Shown here piece by piece: positions 6,821-12,659 of a DNA stretch of 12,659 nucleotides. The translations under genes were made by a program, and so were the position numbers. The DNA lies in the NCBI GenBank assembly GCA_037147175.1, contig JBAWVS010000059.1, positions 1 to 12,659 on the forward strand, given 5' to 3'. Source of the stretch: a bacterium (GTDB lineage: Bacteria > Cyanobacteriota > Vampirovibrionia > Gastranaerophilales > UBA9971). The stretch's first letter is position 1; each line of letters opens with the position of its first letter. The notes beneath the pieces were generated by a model. That model was given only the letters and a program-made list of their open reading frames with translations, did no database searches and was not told the origin of the DNA.

Positions 6821-6863
6821 ATAAGGTGTAAATACCTTATATATCTAATAGAACACCTGTAAA
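6821..6863 (-). promoter_or_regulatory. Promoter with overlapping palindromic operator for the 48-aa/OB/ardC operon
   Basis: On the minus strand: -35 TTTACA (6858-6863), 16-nt spacer, -10 TATAAG (6836-6841), each matching consensus at 5 of 6. The -10 is embedded in a perfect inverted repeat ATAAGGT (6821-6827) / ACCTTAT (6834-6840) with 6-nt spacer. A repressor bound there would cover the -10 and start site. The 14-nt stretch 6829-6842 recurs exactly at 10096-10109, at the -10 of the candidate helicase promoter. Confidence 0.65.
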
Positions 6864-6952
6864 TCTGTGGTGTATATATAAATTCTGCGTATATTGCACA
6901 TTTGTAACTATATGTTAAGGACTAAATCCATTAAACAAGTTTTATACAGTAC

Positions 6953-6996
6953 AAAAAAGCACTCTAAAGGAGATAAGTCCTGCTAGAATGCTTTTT
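6953..6996 (-). terminator. Rho-independent terminator after the clamp-like gene
   Basis: Long interrupted hairpin: AAAAAGCA (6954-6961) pairs TGCTTTTT (6989-6996), TCTA (6963-6966) pairs TAGA (6984-6987), AGGA (6968-6971) pairs TCCT (6978-6981), loop GATAAG. On the minus strand it ends in a run of Ts (complement of 6953-6958), about 20 nt after the stop at 7016. The stem also ends in T5 on the plus strand, so it may work both ways. It insulates the helicase-clamp unit from the ardC operon. Confidence 0.8.
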
Positions 6997-7015
6997 ATTA
7001 ACTATATTGTTATTA

Positions 7016-8371
7016 TTAACGATTTTTTAAAATAAATTTTAGTTTTTCATCTGAACAATTTATTAAAAGTTCATTTTTCTCATTAATTGATACAGCTCCA
7101 TTGTCTAATTTTTTAAAGACAGAGAATAATTTTATCAATGTATTTAACTCATATGAAATTGTAAAAGAACTTTCTTTATTAGTTTTACCAATTTTTTCTT
7201 TGAATTTTTTGCCTTGTTCTGTTAACGATTCGATATATAAAACTTTATCTTCAACAAATAATTTGACTATATTTAGATGAGTTGACTCTTTTACCATTTT
7301 TAAAATAATTTTTATTTTTTCAAGTTCTATATCATAAACCAAGGTCGTATCAGTGTTATTTTGATTAAATTTTGATTTGATTAAATTAAAATTTTCATTA
7401 TCTAAATATTCAAGTGGTAAAATCAAACTAAAATATTGTGAATCAATGAAAATCTTTTTTTTATCGATTTTACAGTATTTTAATGAAAAAATGCTCAAAT
7501 CAGAATTGTTTTTAATACCTTCTGTTTTCTTATAATGTTTTTTTATTTGATTTGTAGCTTGAATGAAATTTTTTATTAAGTCTACAGACCCCTTTGAAAG
7601 AACCATTTTCTCTTTAACATCAGTATCTTCCAGCTCAATAATCCCTAAAGCCGCTTCATAATAAGCTTTATTCTCTTCTAACATGATAAAAGCACTTTCA
7701 TTCACTGGCGGTTTAATTAAACCTGATAACTTAGAACTTTGTTTCAAAAATTTATTAAAATCTTCAATATTTAAATCTATTAAATTATTTTTGAATTTCT
7801 CTTTCGTATTAAAAAATTCTTCTTGTTTATCTATAAATGATAGATTATTCTTAAAAATATCATCCAAAGGGAAATTTTTAAAATACGGGATGTTTATAAA
7901 AATTTCGTTGCCGACTTTTTTAAAAGCAATTTTATCGTCATCCTTAATAGATTTTAAAATTGCCAAAAGATTTTTAAAATTTGTTAAAATAGCTTCTCTT
8001 AAAATTTTACTATTATCAGTTGTTATTGTAGGTATTCTTAATTCACATGAAAAATTTGAATTGTATAAATAAATATTAATAAGACCTTTTTGAGCTGTTA
8101 AGTAAATATTTTTAAAGGAATCTTGGGCTTTATCTACGAATTTATCTAAATACATTAGAAAAGTTTTTATTACAATTACATAGAAAACAAAATGTGGCTC
8201 TGAAGGGTTATACGGGTCTTCTTCTTTTGGGGAATTCATTAGCTCATAATCAATATCTTCTGCTGAAAAGATATCATCAAGGTAGTTCTTTGGCTGTTCA
8301 TTCATAATTTTTAATTCCTCTGATGCTGTATTTACGTTAATTATTGAGTTTAGAGTGTTTGTATTGTTCAT
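7016..8371 (-). CDS. Candidate divergent DNA sliding clamp (beta clamp / DnaN-like), element-encoded
   Basis: No confident family match; my reading is a three-domain sliding clamp. Seen: 451 residues, very AT-rich and Lys/Asn/Ile-rich. After a low-complexity N-terminus (1-58) come three segments of about 105 residues. Segment 62-170 reads like a clamp domain: a helix (VIKTFLMYLDKFVDKA), strands to FSCELRIPTI, a second helix (NFKNLLAILKSIKDDDKIAF), then NEIFINIPYFKNFPLDDI, resembling the clamp motif that ends in eeFP. Segment 222-322 is weaker. Segment 345-451 repeats the plan: KIKIILKMVKE, VLYIESLTEQGKKF, SFTISYELNTLIKLF, ending LKFILKNR, as beta clamps end in a strand with a basic residue. 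Ribosome binding site GAGGT 6 nt before the ATG. It lies 94 nt after the helicase with no terminator between, so probably the same operon. If correct, it holds a polymerase on element DNA. Function is inferred from pattern only. Confidence 0.6.
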   Translation of the reverse strand: MNNTNTLNSIINVNTASEELKIMNEQPKNYLDDIFSAEDIDYELMNSPKEEDPYNPSEPHFVFYVIVIKTFLMYLDKFVDKAQDSFKNIYLTAQKGLINIYLYNSNFSCELRIPTITTDNSKILREAILTNFKNLLAILKSIKDDDKIAFKKVGNEIFINIPYFKNFPLDDIFKNNLSFIDKQEEFFNTKEKFKNNLIDLNIEDFNKFLKQSSKLSGLIKPPVNESAFIMLEENKAYYEAALGIIELEDTDVKEKMVLSKGSVDLIKNFIQATNQIKKHYKKTEGIKNNSDLSIFSLKYCKIDKKKIFIDSQYFSLILPLEYLDNENFNLIKSKFNQNNTDTTLVYDIELEKIKIILKMVKESTHLNIVKLFVEDKVLYIESLTEQGKKFKEKIGKTNKESSFTISYELNTLIKLFSVFKKLDNGAVSINEKNELLINCSDEKLKFILKNR

Positions 8372-8465
8372 CGGTTACCTCATTTCTGTTATTTAAACTT
8401 ACTTACTTTTATTTTTTATATTTGACCTAAATTAGCCGGCTGAATTGGCATATTTGGCAGAAGGT

Positions 8466-9815
8466 TTAATATGCTTCTCTTCTTGCTCCTTTGATAAAAA
8501 GTCCGCTAACGGCTCTTTTGTTACCTATCCGTATTTTTTCATAGCCTTTTGCCTTAAGTGATTCGACAAATCTTATTTGTGTCAAGGTTTTATAACCGTT
8601 TTCCCTGCAAAACTCTGTATAGCACTCATGCAGTTGTGTTGTTGATATACTTTCTTCTTGGTCTTTAATACATTTTTCTTCGATAAATTTGAAAACATTA
8701 TCCATTTGTTCTTTATAGGCAGTAGTTTCAGACCTTATTATCTCAGGGGGATTTAAGCTACCGTCATCCCTCCATTTTTGGTAACCCTCAAGAGCCCATT
8801 TAAGAATTCCTGCACCTTCATTCTTTAATTTTTCAAAAAGGAAAATGTCTCTATCGGCTTCTGAAATTTCAGCAACAAACGGTATAATCTGAACCCTGCG
8901 CCAAATTGCATCGGTTGATTCTTTTATTTCAGGCTTGGTATTTGTAATAATAAAAATTTTTGATTTATTTTTAAATTCCAGAGTTTCATTGCCGACATTG
9001 ACTGCAAAGGTATCATTTCCTGACATAATTTTTATGGTTTTTGCGTTTATACAGCTGTTTTCTTCTACTTCCGACAAGATAGCTAGGCGTGAAGTCAAAA
9101 AATTAAGAATATCGTTATTTAAATTGTGTTCCTTTTCATTTAAAATGAATGAGCGCGGTGCTGAACAAGCATAATCACCAAAAACGTATCTTAACGTTTC
9201 TACGAATACTGTTTTTCCGTTCATTCCGTTTCCGTACAAAATAAAAAAGCATTGCTCATTTGCATAACCTGAAAGACAATAGCCGATGACTCTTTGTAAA
9301 TAATCAATTAATTCTTGATTACTACTGGTAATAATGTTTAAGAACTTAAGCCACTCGTCACATGAACTTTTTTTAATTATTTCTGCGCACGTGCTGTTTT
9401 TGATTATTTCTACATTTGAAACTTTTGTTATTAAATAATCTCTGTTATGCTTGGTTGATTTTTTTGCATCAAGCTTTATAGTTCGATTCTTACAGTTGAA
9501 TAAATTATCATCTTTATTCAAATCGCAGAGGTTTACGGCTAAGAACGGTTTCATTAACTCAATAATTTTCAAAATTTTATTATAAGCTGTGAACTTTAAA
9601 TACGGGCTATTCTCTGAATTAGCTGTTTTTTCAGAAATAAATGAAATAATTTCTTTTAAAACTTTCCCGTCTTCATCAAAATCCCATTTTGTGCCGTTAT
9701 ACACAATCCATTTTCTCAAAGCGCAGACATATTTAATTTTTGTTTTAAACAGGTCAACAATTTCTGTCTTAATTTGCATTTCTGTGACTTTTGAACTTGT
9801 AAATTCTTTTGTCAT
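8466..9815 (-). CDS. Phage/plasmid-type SF3 helicase (D5/P4 family replication protein), lacking the primase domain
   Basis: ATP-driven hexameric helicase that would unwind the element's origin. Seen: 449 residues. The D5_N-like region (about 30-185) includes FLAVNLCDLNKDDNLFNCKNRTIKLD (91-116) and a helix before the core. SF3 core: Walker A YGNGMNGKT (194-202, K201), Walker B-like AILSEVEE (245-252), motif C with sensor asparagine IFIITNTKPE (287-296, N292), arginine finger in WRRVQIIPF (305-313). The C-terminus (360-449) is a winged-helix-like tail with QLHECYTEFCRENGY. Family members often carry an N-terminal primase-polymerase domain; it is absent here and no separate primase is seen, so priming may depend on the host. 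Ribosome binding site GGAG 7 nt before the ATG. Upstream is a 1-kb gene-free region; downstream the clamp-like gene is probably co-transcribed. Confidence 0.93.
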   Translation of the reverse strand: MTKEFTSSKVTEMQIKTEIVDLFKTKIKYVCALRKWIVYNGTKWDFDEDGKVLKEIISFISEKTANSENSPYLKFTAYNKILKIIELMKPFLAVNLCDLNKDDNLFNCKNRTIKLDAKKSTKHNRDYLITKVSNVEIIKNSTCAEIIKKSSCDEWLKFLNIITSSNQELIDYLQRVIGYCLSGYANEQCFFILYGNGMNGKTVFVETLRYVFGDYACSAPRSFILNEKEHNLNNDILNFLTSRLAILSEVEENSCINAKTIKIMSGNDTFAVNVGNETLEFKNKSKIFIITNTKPEIKESTDAIWRRVQIIPFVAEISEADRDIFLFEKLKNEGAGILKWALEGYQKWRDDGSLNPPEIIRSETTAYKEQMDNVFKFIEEKCIKDQEESISTTQLHECYTEFCRENGYKTLTQIRFVESLKAKGYEKIRIGNKRAVSGLFIKGARREAY

Positions 9816-9836
9816 ATTATTTCTCCGTTATCTACT

Positions 9837-9852
9837 TGGGCTAAATAGCCCA
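9837..9852. repeat. Hairpin just upstream of the helicase gene
   Basis: Perfect 6-bp stem TGGGCT (9837-9842) / AGCCCA (9847-9852), AAAT loop, 22 nt upstream of the helicase start codon and just before its ribosome binding site. It could influence translation or be a protein site; no T-tract follows, so it is not a terminator. Confidence 0.4.
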
Positions 9853-9955
9853 CATATATCTCTACGTATTTTTGTTAAAAACTTCGCTGAGTAAGGCACG
9901 TATATGGCACAAAATATCTTTATGTATTTCTACAAATCCTTGCTGTGCAAGGATT
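9851..9955. repeat. Imperfect tandem repeat of about 58 bp upstream of the helicase gene
   Basis: Two units start with CACA at 9851 and 9908. Their cores, 9856-9871 and 9914-9929, match at 14 of 16 (ATATCTyTAyGTATTT), and similarity decays through GCTG and AAGG further on. The second unit ends in a perfect hairpin: AATCCTTGC (9935-9943) / GCAAGGATT (9947-9955) with TGT loop. If the promoter at 10095-10131 is used, all of this lies in the leader of the helicase mRNA. Alternatives are origin iterons or an old duplication. Confidence 0.5.
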
Positions 9956-10094
9956 ATGCTTCTAAAAAATTCGTATTTACATTTCGTTACAATTAGGCGC
10001 AAAATCCACGAATATAGAAATATGATTTAGCTTATGATTACTAAAAACATTTATATTTTATCTGTTTTTTAATTAAATCAGACCTCAAACAAAA

Positions 10095-10131
10095 TTAAAT
10101 ACCTTATATGCAAGCACACAAGGTATTTAAA
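10095..10131 (-). promoter_or_regulatory. Candidate promoter with operator for the helicase-clamp operon
   Basis: On the minus strand: -35 TTTAAA (10126-10131), 17-nt spacer, -10 TATAAG (10103-10108). The whole site is bracketed by perfect 11-bp inverted arms TTAAATACCTT (10095-10105) and AAGGTATTTAA (10120-10130) with a 14-nt spacer. The 14 bases 10096-10109 are identical to those at the ardC-operon promoter (6829-6842). Use of this promoter gives a leader of about 280 nt before the helicase start. Confidence 0.5.
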
Positions 10132-10308
10132 GAATAGATATAGATTTTAAATCAACTATTTTCGAGTTTAAGTATAAAAAATTACTTGTTAGCTCAATTA
10201 TAGTTGGCAAGTTGACGGAAGCTGGCTTGTTTAATATTTAATCTGTCAGTTTATTGAAGCTTTGCTTGAAATCTTACAAGTCAGATTCTAACTTTGAAGA
10301 TATATTCG

Positions 10309-10479
10309 TTATAAAAACAAATTGTGTTTTATAAATTATCTCTTATCTTCATAAGTGGGATATTAAAATATCTAACACATTGTTCTTGAAGGTATTTAGG
10401 TACCTGTATATTGATGCAAATAGCATTATGCTTATGCATCAATAAAACAGGCAGTTCTTTTTATAGCTCAAATGAGCTA
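10309..10479. repeat. Cluster of four hairpin-forming inverted repeats
   Basis: Seen: 10309-10334, arms of 10 bp with one bulged A and loop AATTG (TTATAAAAACA/TGTTTTATAA); 10359-10372, GATATT/AATATC with 2-nt spacer; 10412-10441, outer arms TTGATGCA/TGCATCAA enclosing an inner palindrome AGCAT-T-ATGCT, a two-tier stem; 10464-10479, TAGCTCA/TGAGCTA with 2-nt spacer. None is followed by a T-tract. AGGTA/TACCT (10390-10394, 10401-10405) is interleaved. Such clustering suggests cruciforms or initiator sites, or a structured RNA. Confidence 0.55.
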
Positions 10480-10577
10480 CACTGTGGGCACTATGCAGGT
10501 GTACTTTCTACATAGTTGTAAGTTTCTGGTAACTTAAATAAGTAAACTTATAAATCTTATTTAATATGGTATAAAGG

Positions 10578-10706
10578 TCTTCACCTATCTAAAACATTCA
10601 ATCAATCAAAAATAAAAATAAATAAAAATAAATAAAATAAATAAAATAAACAAAATAAACAAACAAAAAAACAAAATAAAAATAAAAATTCTTTTCTTTA
10701 TTATTA
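10578..10706. repeat. G-free, A-rich tract with 9-10 bp phased A-tracts; candidate DNA unwinding element
   Basis: The plus strand has no G for 129 nt. Within it five near-identical units occur at 10610-10619, 10620-10629, 10630-10638, 10639-10647 and 10648-10656 (AAATAAAAAT, AAATAAAAT, last one AAACAAAAT), a 9-10 bp period close to one helical turn, so the DNA is likely bent and easily melted. It lies downstream of the HD gene and next to the hairpin cluster. Confidence 0.6.
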
Positions 10707-10818
10707 GTATTTATATAAAAATTGTCTAATCTCTTTCGAGCGACTTCAATAAATTATACGAAAATTATTTAAAAATACACACGGGCAATTTCAAAGATTT
10801 TACAAGTATCTTGAAGCT

Positions 10819-11436
10819 TTATATCTGCCTTAAATCTTTACTCAGAAGTTTATTGGCATAGAAATAACTGTTATCATCTTTTAATATTCTATTTTCCTCA
10901 TAAATATGTGCTGTCCAATAGTCCGCCCAATGAACTAGTAAAGTTAGCGGTTCTTCTTTATGAGCCACACATTTATTTTCAGCTATATACTGACCGTCAT
11001 GATATGTTATAGCTTGTGCTTCTGAATCAGAAAGAGGAATGTATTTTGAAATCAGGTACAGACTTCTTACGGCAAGCCCCATTTCTGTTACTTGAGGATT
11101 AATTACATAGTTGCTCTTACTTTCGGTGTTGCAATTCTTTAGATATCTGGGCTTTTGGGGCATACCGATTTTACCGACATCATGAAAAAGCCCGACAATT
11201 ACACAACTTTCTTCTGAAATTATAGGGGCAAAAGTTTTACGGAATTCAAGAAGAGTTAAAGCAACGCCGACGCTGTGTTTTAACAAACCTCCTTCTTCGC
11301 AAAGATGATATTTACAGCTTGCAGGACTTGTTAGCCAGCTTGTTTCATTTTCAAGAAAGGATATAAACCTGTTAAAATCCTCTTTCCTGCTTCTAACTTT
11401 ACCTTTTAGATTTTCATATTCTTTTTCAAAATTCAT
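10819..11436 (-). CDS. HD-domain phosphohydrolase
   Basis: Seen: 205 residues with a metal-binding HD fold: EEGGLLKHSVGVALTLLEF (47-65, H54), GLFHDVGKIG (82-91, H85 and D86), ITYHDGQYI (143-151, H146), LLVHWADYWTAH (166-177, D172). The H...HD...H...D order is complete, so it should be active. The region around 44-90 resembles the HD part of YhaM-type exoribonucleases and HD proteins common on plasmids, but there is no OB domain. Known: HD enzymes cleave phosphoester bonds in nucleotides or nucleic acids; the substrate here is unknown. Ribosome binding site AAGGAG 5 nt before the ATG. It starts 12 nt after the stop of the nuclease gene, so the two form an operon; a nucleotide- or nucleic-acid-degrading pair used in defence or in element replication is inference. 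Confidence 0.85.
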   Translation of the reverse strand: MNFEKEYENLKGKVRSRKEDFNRFISFLENETSWLTSPASCKYHLCEEGGLLKHSVGVALTLLEFRKTFAPIISEESCVIVGLFHDVGKIGMPQKPRYLKNCNTESKSNYVINPQVTEMGLAVRSLYLISKYIPLSDSEAQAITYHDGQYIAENKCVAHKEEPLTLLVHWADYWTAHIYEENRILKDDNSYFYANKLLSKDLRQI

Positions 11437-11448
11437 AAATTCTCCTTT

Positions 11449-12390
11449 TTATAAATATCTTTCACTTATGTAATTACTCCACGGCTTTAATTCAGGCGGT
11501 GCATCATACTTCTGGAAGCATAAATCCCAATATTCGCCTATAAACCTATGTTTATGACTTTCACTTAACAAGCTGTGCCATATCTCGTGTATTTCTTGTC
11601 CTATGTATTTTTCAAAACCCTTTGAATACTCCGCTTGGCTTGCTGTTAAGACATTAAGCTTCTTGTTTTGGCTGTGGCTTAGGTGCATTACAATGTAGTC
11701 TTCTACATAGTGATCTCCGAACTTAACACCTAGTGTCTGTTGAGCTAACAGATGTTGCCTTAACAGTTGATAAAACGGCTCATAGCAAATATCATATAAT
11801 CCCCAAGTATCCATTTCCTGCATGTTGAATAATATTTCGTTGCCGTATTCCCTTTCTTTCGCTATTATCGGGGCATATCTGGCAAGTCTTTCTATGCCTT
11901 TTGCACCCAAGAACTTCCCTGTATTGTGTCTTGATGCGTATGATTCTGTAAACTTCCACTCTATAAGTATTTGAGTGTTCTTGCCGTTTACTTTTGCTAA
12001 GATGTAGGCATCAATGCTTGTTCTGTGGCAACCTCTCATATAGCCGTCATTTTCCCCGATTGGCGAACGTATAGGACCTATCCATTCAAACAAAACGTTT
12101 CCGCTGTCAGGATAAACGCAATCGTAGAAGGTCGAATTAGGCTTAAATGATAAAATTTTCTCTGCTTTTATCCCGAAAACTTCAAGGAAATCTCTTAAAT
12201 TTTCTTTCTGCTCCTCTGCAATAAAGGGATACCAAAAGTTCATACAACAAGCCTGACTGCTTATAGGGCTGTTAATTCCTGTGTGTGCCGTAATTCTGTT
12301 CTTTTTCAGGATTCCCCACATTTTAGGTGAAATTAAATTGTTTCCCTGCCATTTTTCTTGATAATCTTTTGTTAATACGCCGGTACTCAT
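11449..12390 (-). CDS. PD-(D/E)XK-like nuclease, possibly of the PGN_0703 putative restriction endonuclease type
   Basis: Seen: 313 residues. The core at 118-150 (MRGCHRTSIDAYILAKV, then ILIEWKFTESY) gives D127 followed by E144-x-K146, the spacing and strand pattern of a PD-(D/E)XK active site; the IEWKFTE signature recalls the PGN_0703 group of putative restriction endonucleases. The N-terminus (20-110) has WGILKKNRITAHTG and FWYPFIAEEQ; the C-terminus (190-313) is helical with YEPFYQLLRQHLLA and no membrane segment. No methylase partner is adjacent. Ribosome binding site AAGGAG 7 nt before the ATG. It is the first gene of a two-gene operon with the HD protein, at the end of the element opposite the integrase, the usual place for cargo. 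Family assignment is from motif memory; nuclease fold is fairly sure, target and role are not known. Confidence 0.75.
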   Translation of the reverse strand: MSTGVLTKDYQEKWQGNNLISPKMWGILKKNRITAHTGINSPISSQACCMNFWYPFIAEEQKENLRDFLEVFGIKAEKILSFKPNSTFYDCVYPDSGNVLFEWIGPIRSPIGENDGYMRGCHRTSIDAYILAKVNGKNTQILIEWKFTESYASRHNTGKFLGAKGIERLARYAPIIAKEREYGNEILFNMQEMDTWGLYDICYEPFYQLLRQHLLAQQTLGVKFGDHYVEDYIVMHLSHSQNKKLNVLTASQAEYSKGFEKYIGQEIHEIWHSLLSESHKHRFIGEYWDLCFQKYDAPPELKPWSNYISERYL

Positions 12391-12566
12391 AGATTTTCTC
12401 CTTCTTCTTCAACACAAACTCCCCTCTGTAGAAATTACAAAGTAAGTCAATAATTATTTGATTTTGAAATAATTCTTTGCGGTAAAACCTTTAAAAATCC
12501 ATTTTGCGAAACTCTGACGGCTATATAAGGGGCTTTTTGTGTACTAAATGGGTTTTGGGGTTTCGG
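12391..12566. other. Non-coding upstream region of the nuclease-HD operon
   Basis: Contains the AAGGAG ribosome binding site (12398-12403) and, on the minus strand, a -35-like TTGACT (12445-12450) with no convincing -10 at 16-18 nt. CTATATAAGG at 12522-12531 is a partial match to the element's promoter-operator sequence but lacks a partner arm. No gene is supported. Confidence 0.35.
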
Positions 12567-12659
12567 TTATATAATAGTAGCTAAATGACTGTACAGATTA
12601 GATAATATTTTGAGCTTTTCAGAATTTCCCTTTAAATTCAACAGATACACTTTATTTAT
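12567..12659 (-). CDS. Possible 3' end of a gene running off the window, candidate integration target
   Basis: On the minus strand a frame is open from the window edge for 30 codons and ends ...KILSNLYSHLATII at TAA 12567-12569. The other two frames are closed at once. The right attachment repeat lies within it, encoding L-S-N-L-Y, and the left copy encodes the same residues with a synonymous change. Tyrosine integrases often target the 3' end of a gene and restore it. Thirty open codons can occur by chance in a random frame, and I do not recognise the product. Confidence 0.35.
   Translation of the reverse strand: MNKVYLLNLKGNSEKLKILSNLYSHLATII
12590..12605. repeat. Candidate attachment site, right copy
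   Basis: TGTACAGATTAGATAA, 15 of 16 identical and in direct orientation to 3929-3944. It lies 200 nt beyond the start of the last element gene. Together the copies delimit about 8.7 kb in which all genes are on one strand and the integrase sits at one end. Confidence 0.5.

Larger units (their letters stand above)
9816..10818. other. 1-kb gene-free region; candidate replication origin and control region
   Basis: No coding sequence is supported on either strand. Contents from left: helicase leader with hairpins and the 58-bp repeat; the promoter-operator at 10095-10131; an imperfect direct repeat (GAAGCTGGCTTG near 10219 and GAAGCTTTGCTTG near 10256); a hairpin cluster at 10309-10479; a 129-nt stretch without G (10578-10706) with phased A-tracts. 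Position beside an SF3 helicase, dense palindromes and a low-melting run are what an element origin looks like; there is no direct evidence of origin function. Confidence 0.5.

Noticed and set aside
7683-8072. 129-codon open frame on the plus strand opposite the clamp-like gene
   Set aside because: Very AT-rich antisense frame with no ribosome binding site and low-complexity product; the minus-strand gene has good signals and a domain-like pattern.
10213-10245. Plus-strand promoter starting with TTGACG
   Set aside because: The -10 match is poor and no plus-strand gene follows; an untranslated RNA cannot be excluded but nothing supports it.
9816-10818. CRISPR array in the repeat-rich gap
   Set aside because: Repeats are few, differ in sequence and are not evenly spaced by unique spacers; no cas gene is present.
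10690-10818. Terminator after the HD gene
   Set aside because: Only a 3-bp stem with GAAA loop (near 10730) precedes T-rich DNA; too weak to call, although the T-rich minus strand may end transcription.
12588-12598. LexA-like box around CTGTACAG
   Set aside because: The palindrome is short, lacks the outer bases of known SOS boxes and is better explained as part of the att repeat.

Overview
The window is AT-rich (GC roughly one third by eye), uses the standard code, and most genes have strong AAGGAG-type ribosome binding sites at normal spacing. This fits a low-GC bacterium with canonical Shine-Dalgarno use, such as a Bacillota- or Vampirovibrionia-like lineage. No rRNA, tRNA or core housekeeping gene is present, so the taxonomic call is weak. 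Everything recognisable is accessory: defence genes on the left and a small integrated mobile element filling the rest.

Left block (1-3694): a plus-strand gene encodes a ClpC-type N-terminal domain, a coiled-coil linker and a TIR-like (CAP12/Pycsar type) effector domain. It converges, with overlapping stop codons, on a minus-strand type I modification pair, hsdM-hsdS. No hsdR lies in the window.

Element (about 3929-12605, all genes on the minus strand). Reading right to left in the direction of transcription: a PD-(D/E)XK-like nuclease and an HD-domain hydrolase; a 1-kb non-coding stretch with clustered hairpins, phased A-tracts and a G-free run; an SF3 (D5/P4-type) replicative helicase; a 451-aa protein that I read as a divergent DNA sliding clamp; a rho-independent terminator; a 48-aa small protein; an OB-like protein; the ArdC antirestriction protein; an excisionase-like HTH protein; and a tyrosine integrase followed by a terminator. 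No capsid, terminase, relaxase or portal gene is seen, so this looks like a phage-satellite-like element or an integrative plasmid.

Two observations tie the element together. First, a 16-bp near-identical repeat (15/16) occurs just beyond the integrase and again beyond the nuclease. The right copy lies inside the 3' end of an open frame running off the window, and the single mismatch is synonymous in that frame, as expected for integration into the end of a gene. Second, the same 14-nt sequence covers the -10 region of candidate promoters for both the ardC operon and the helicase-clamp operon, which suggests a shared regulator. The element would carry its own replication initiator/helicase, a candidate origin and possibly its own processivity clamp. 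ArdC could protect incoming DNA from systems such as the adjacent type I enzyme.
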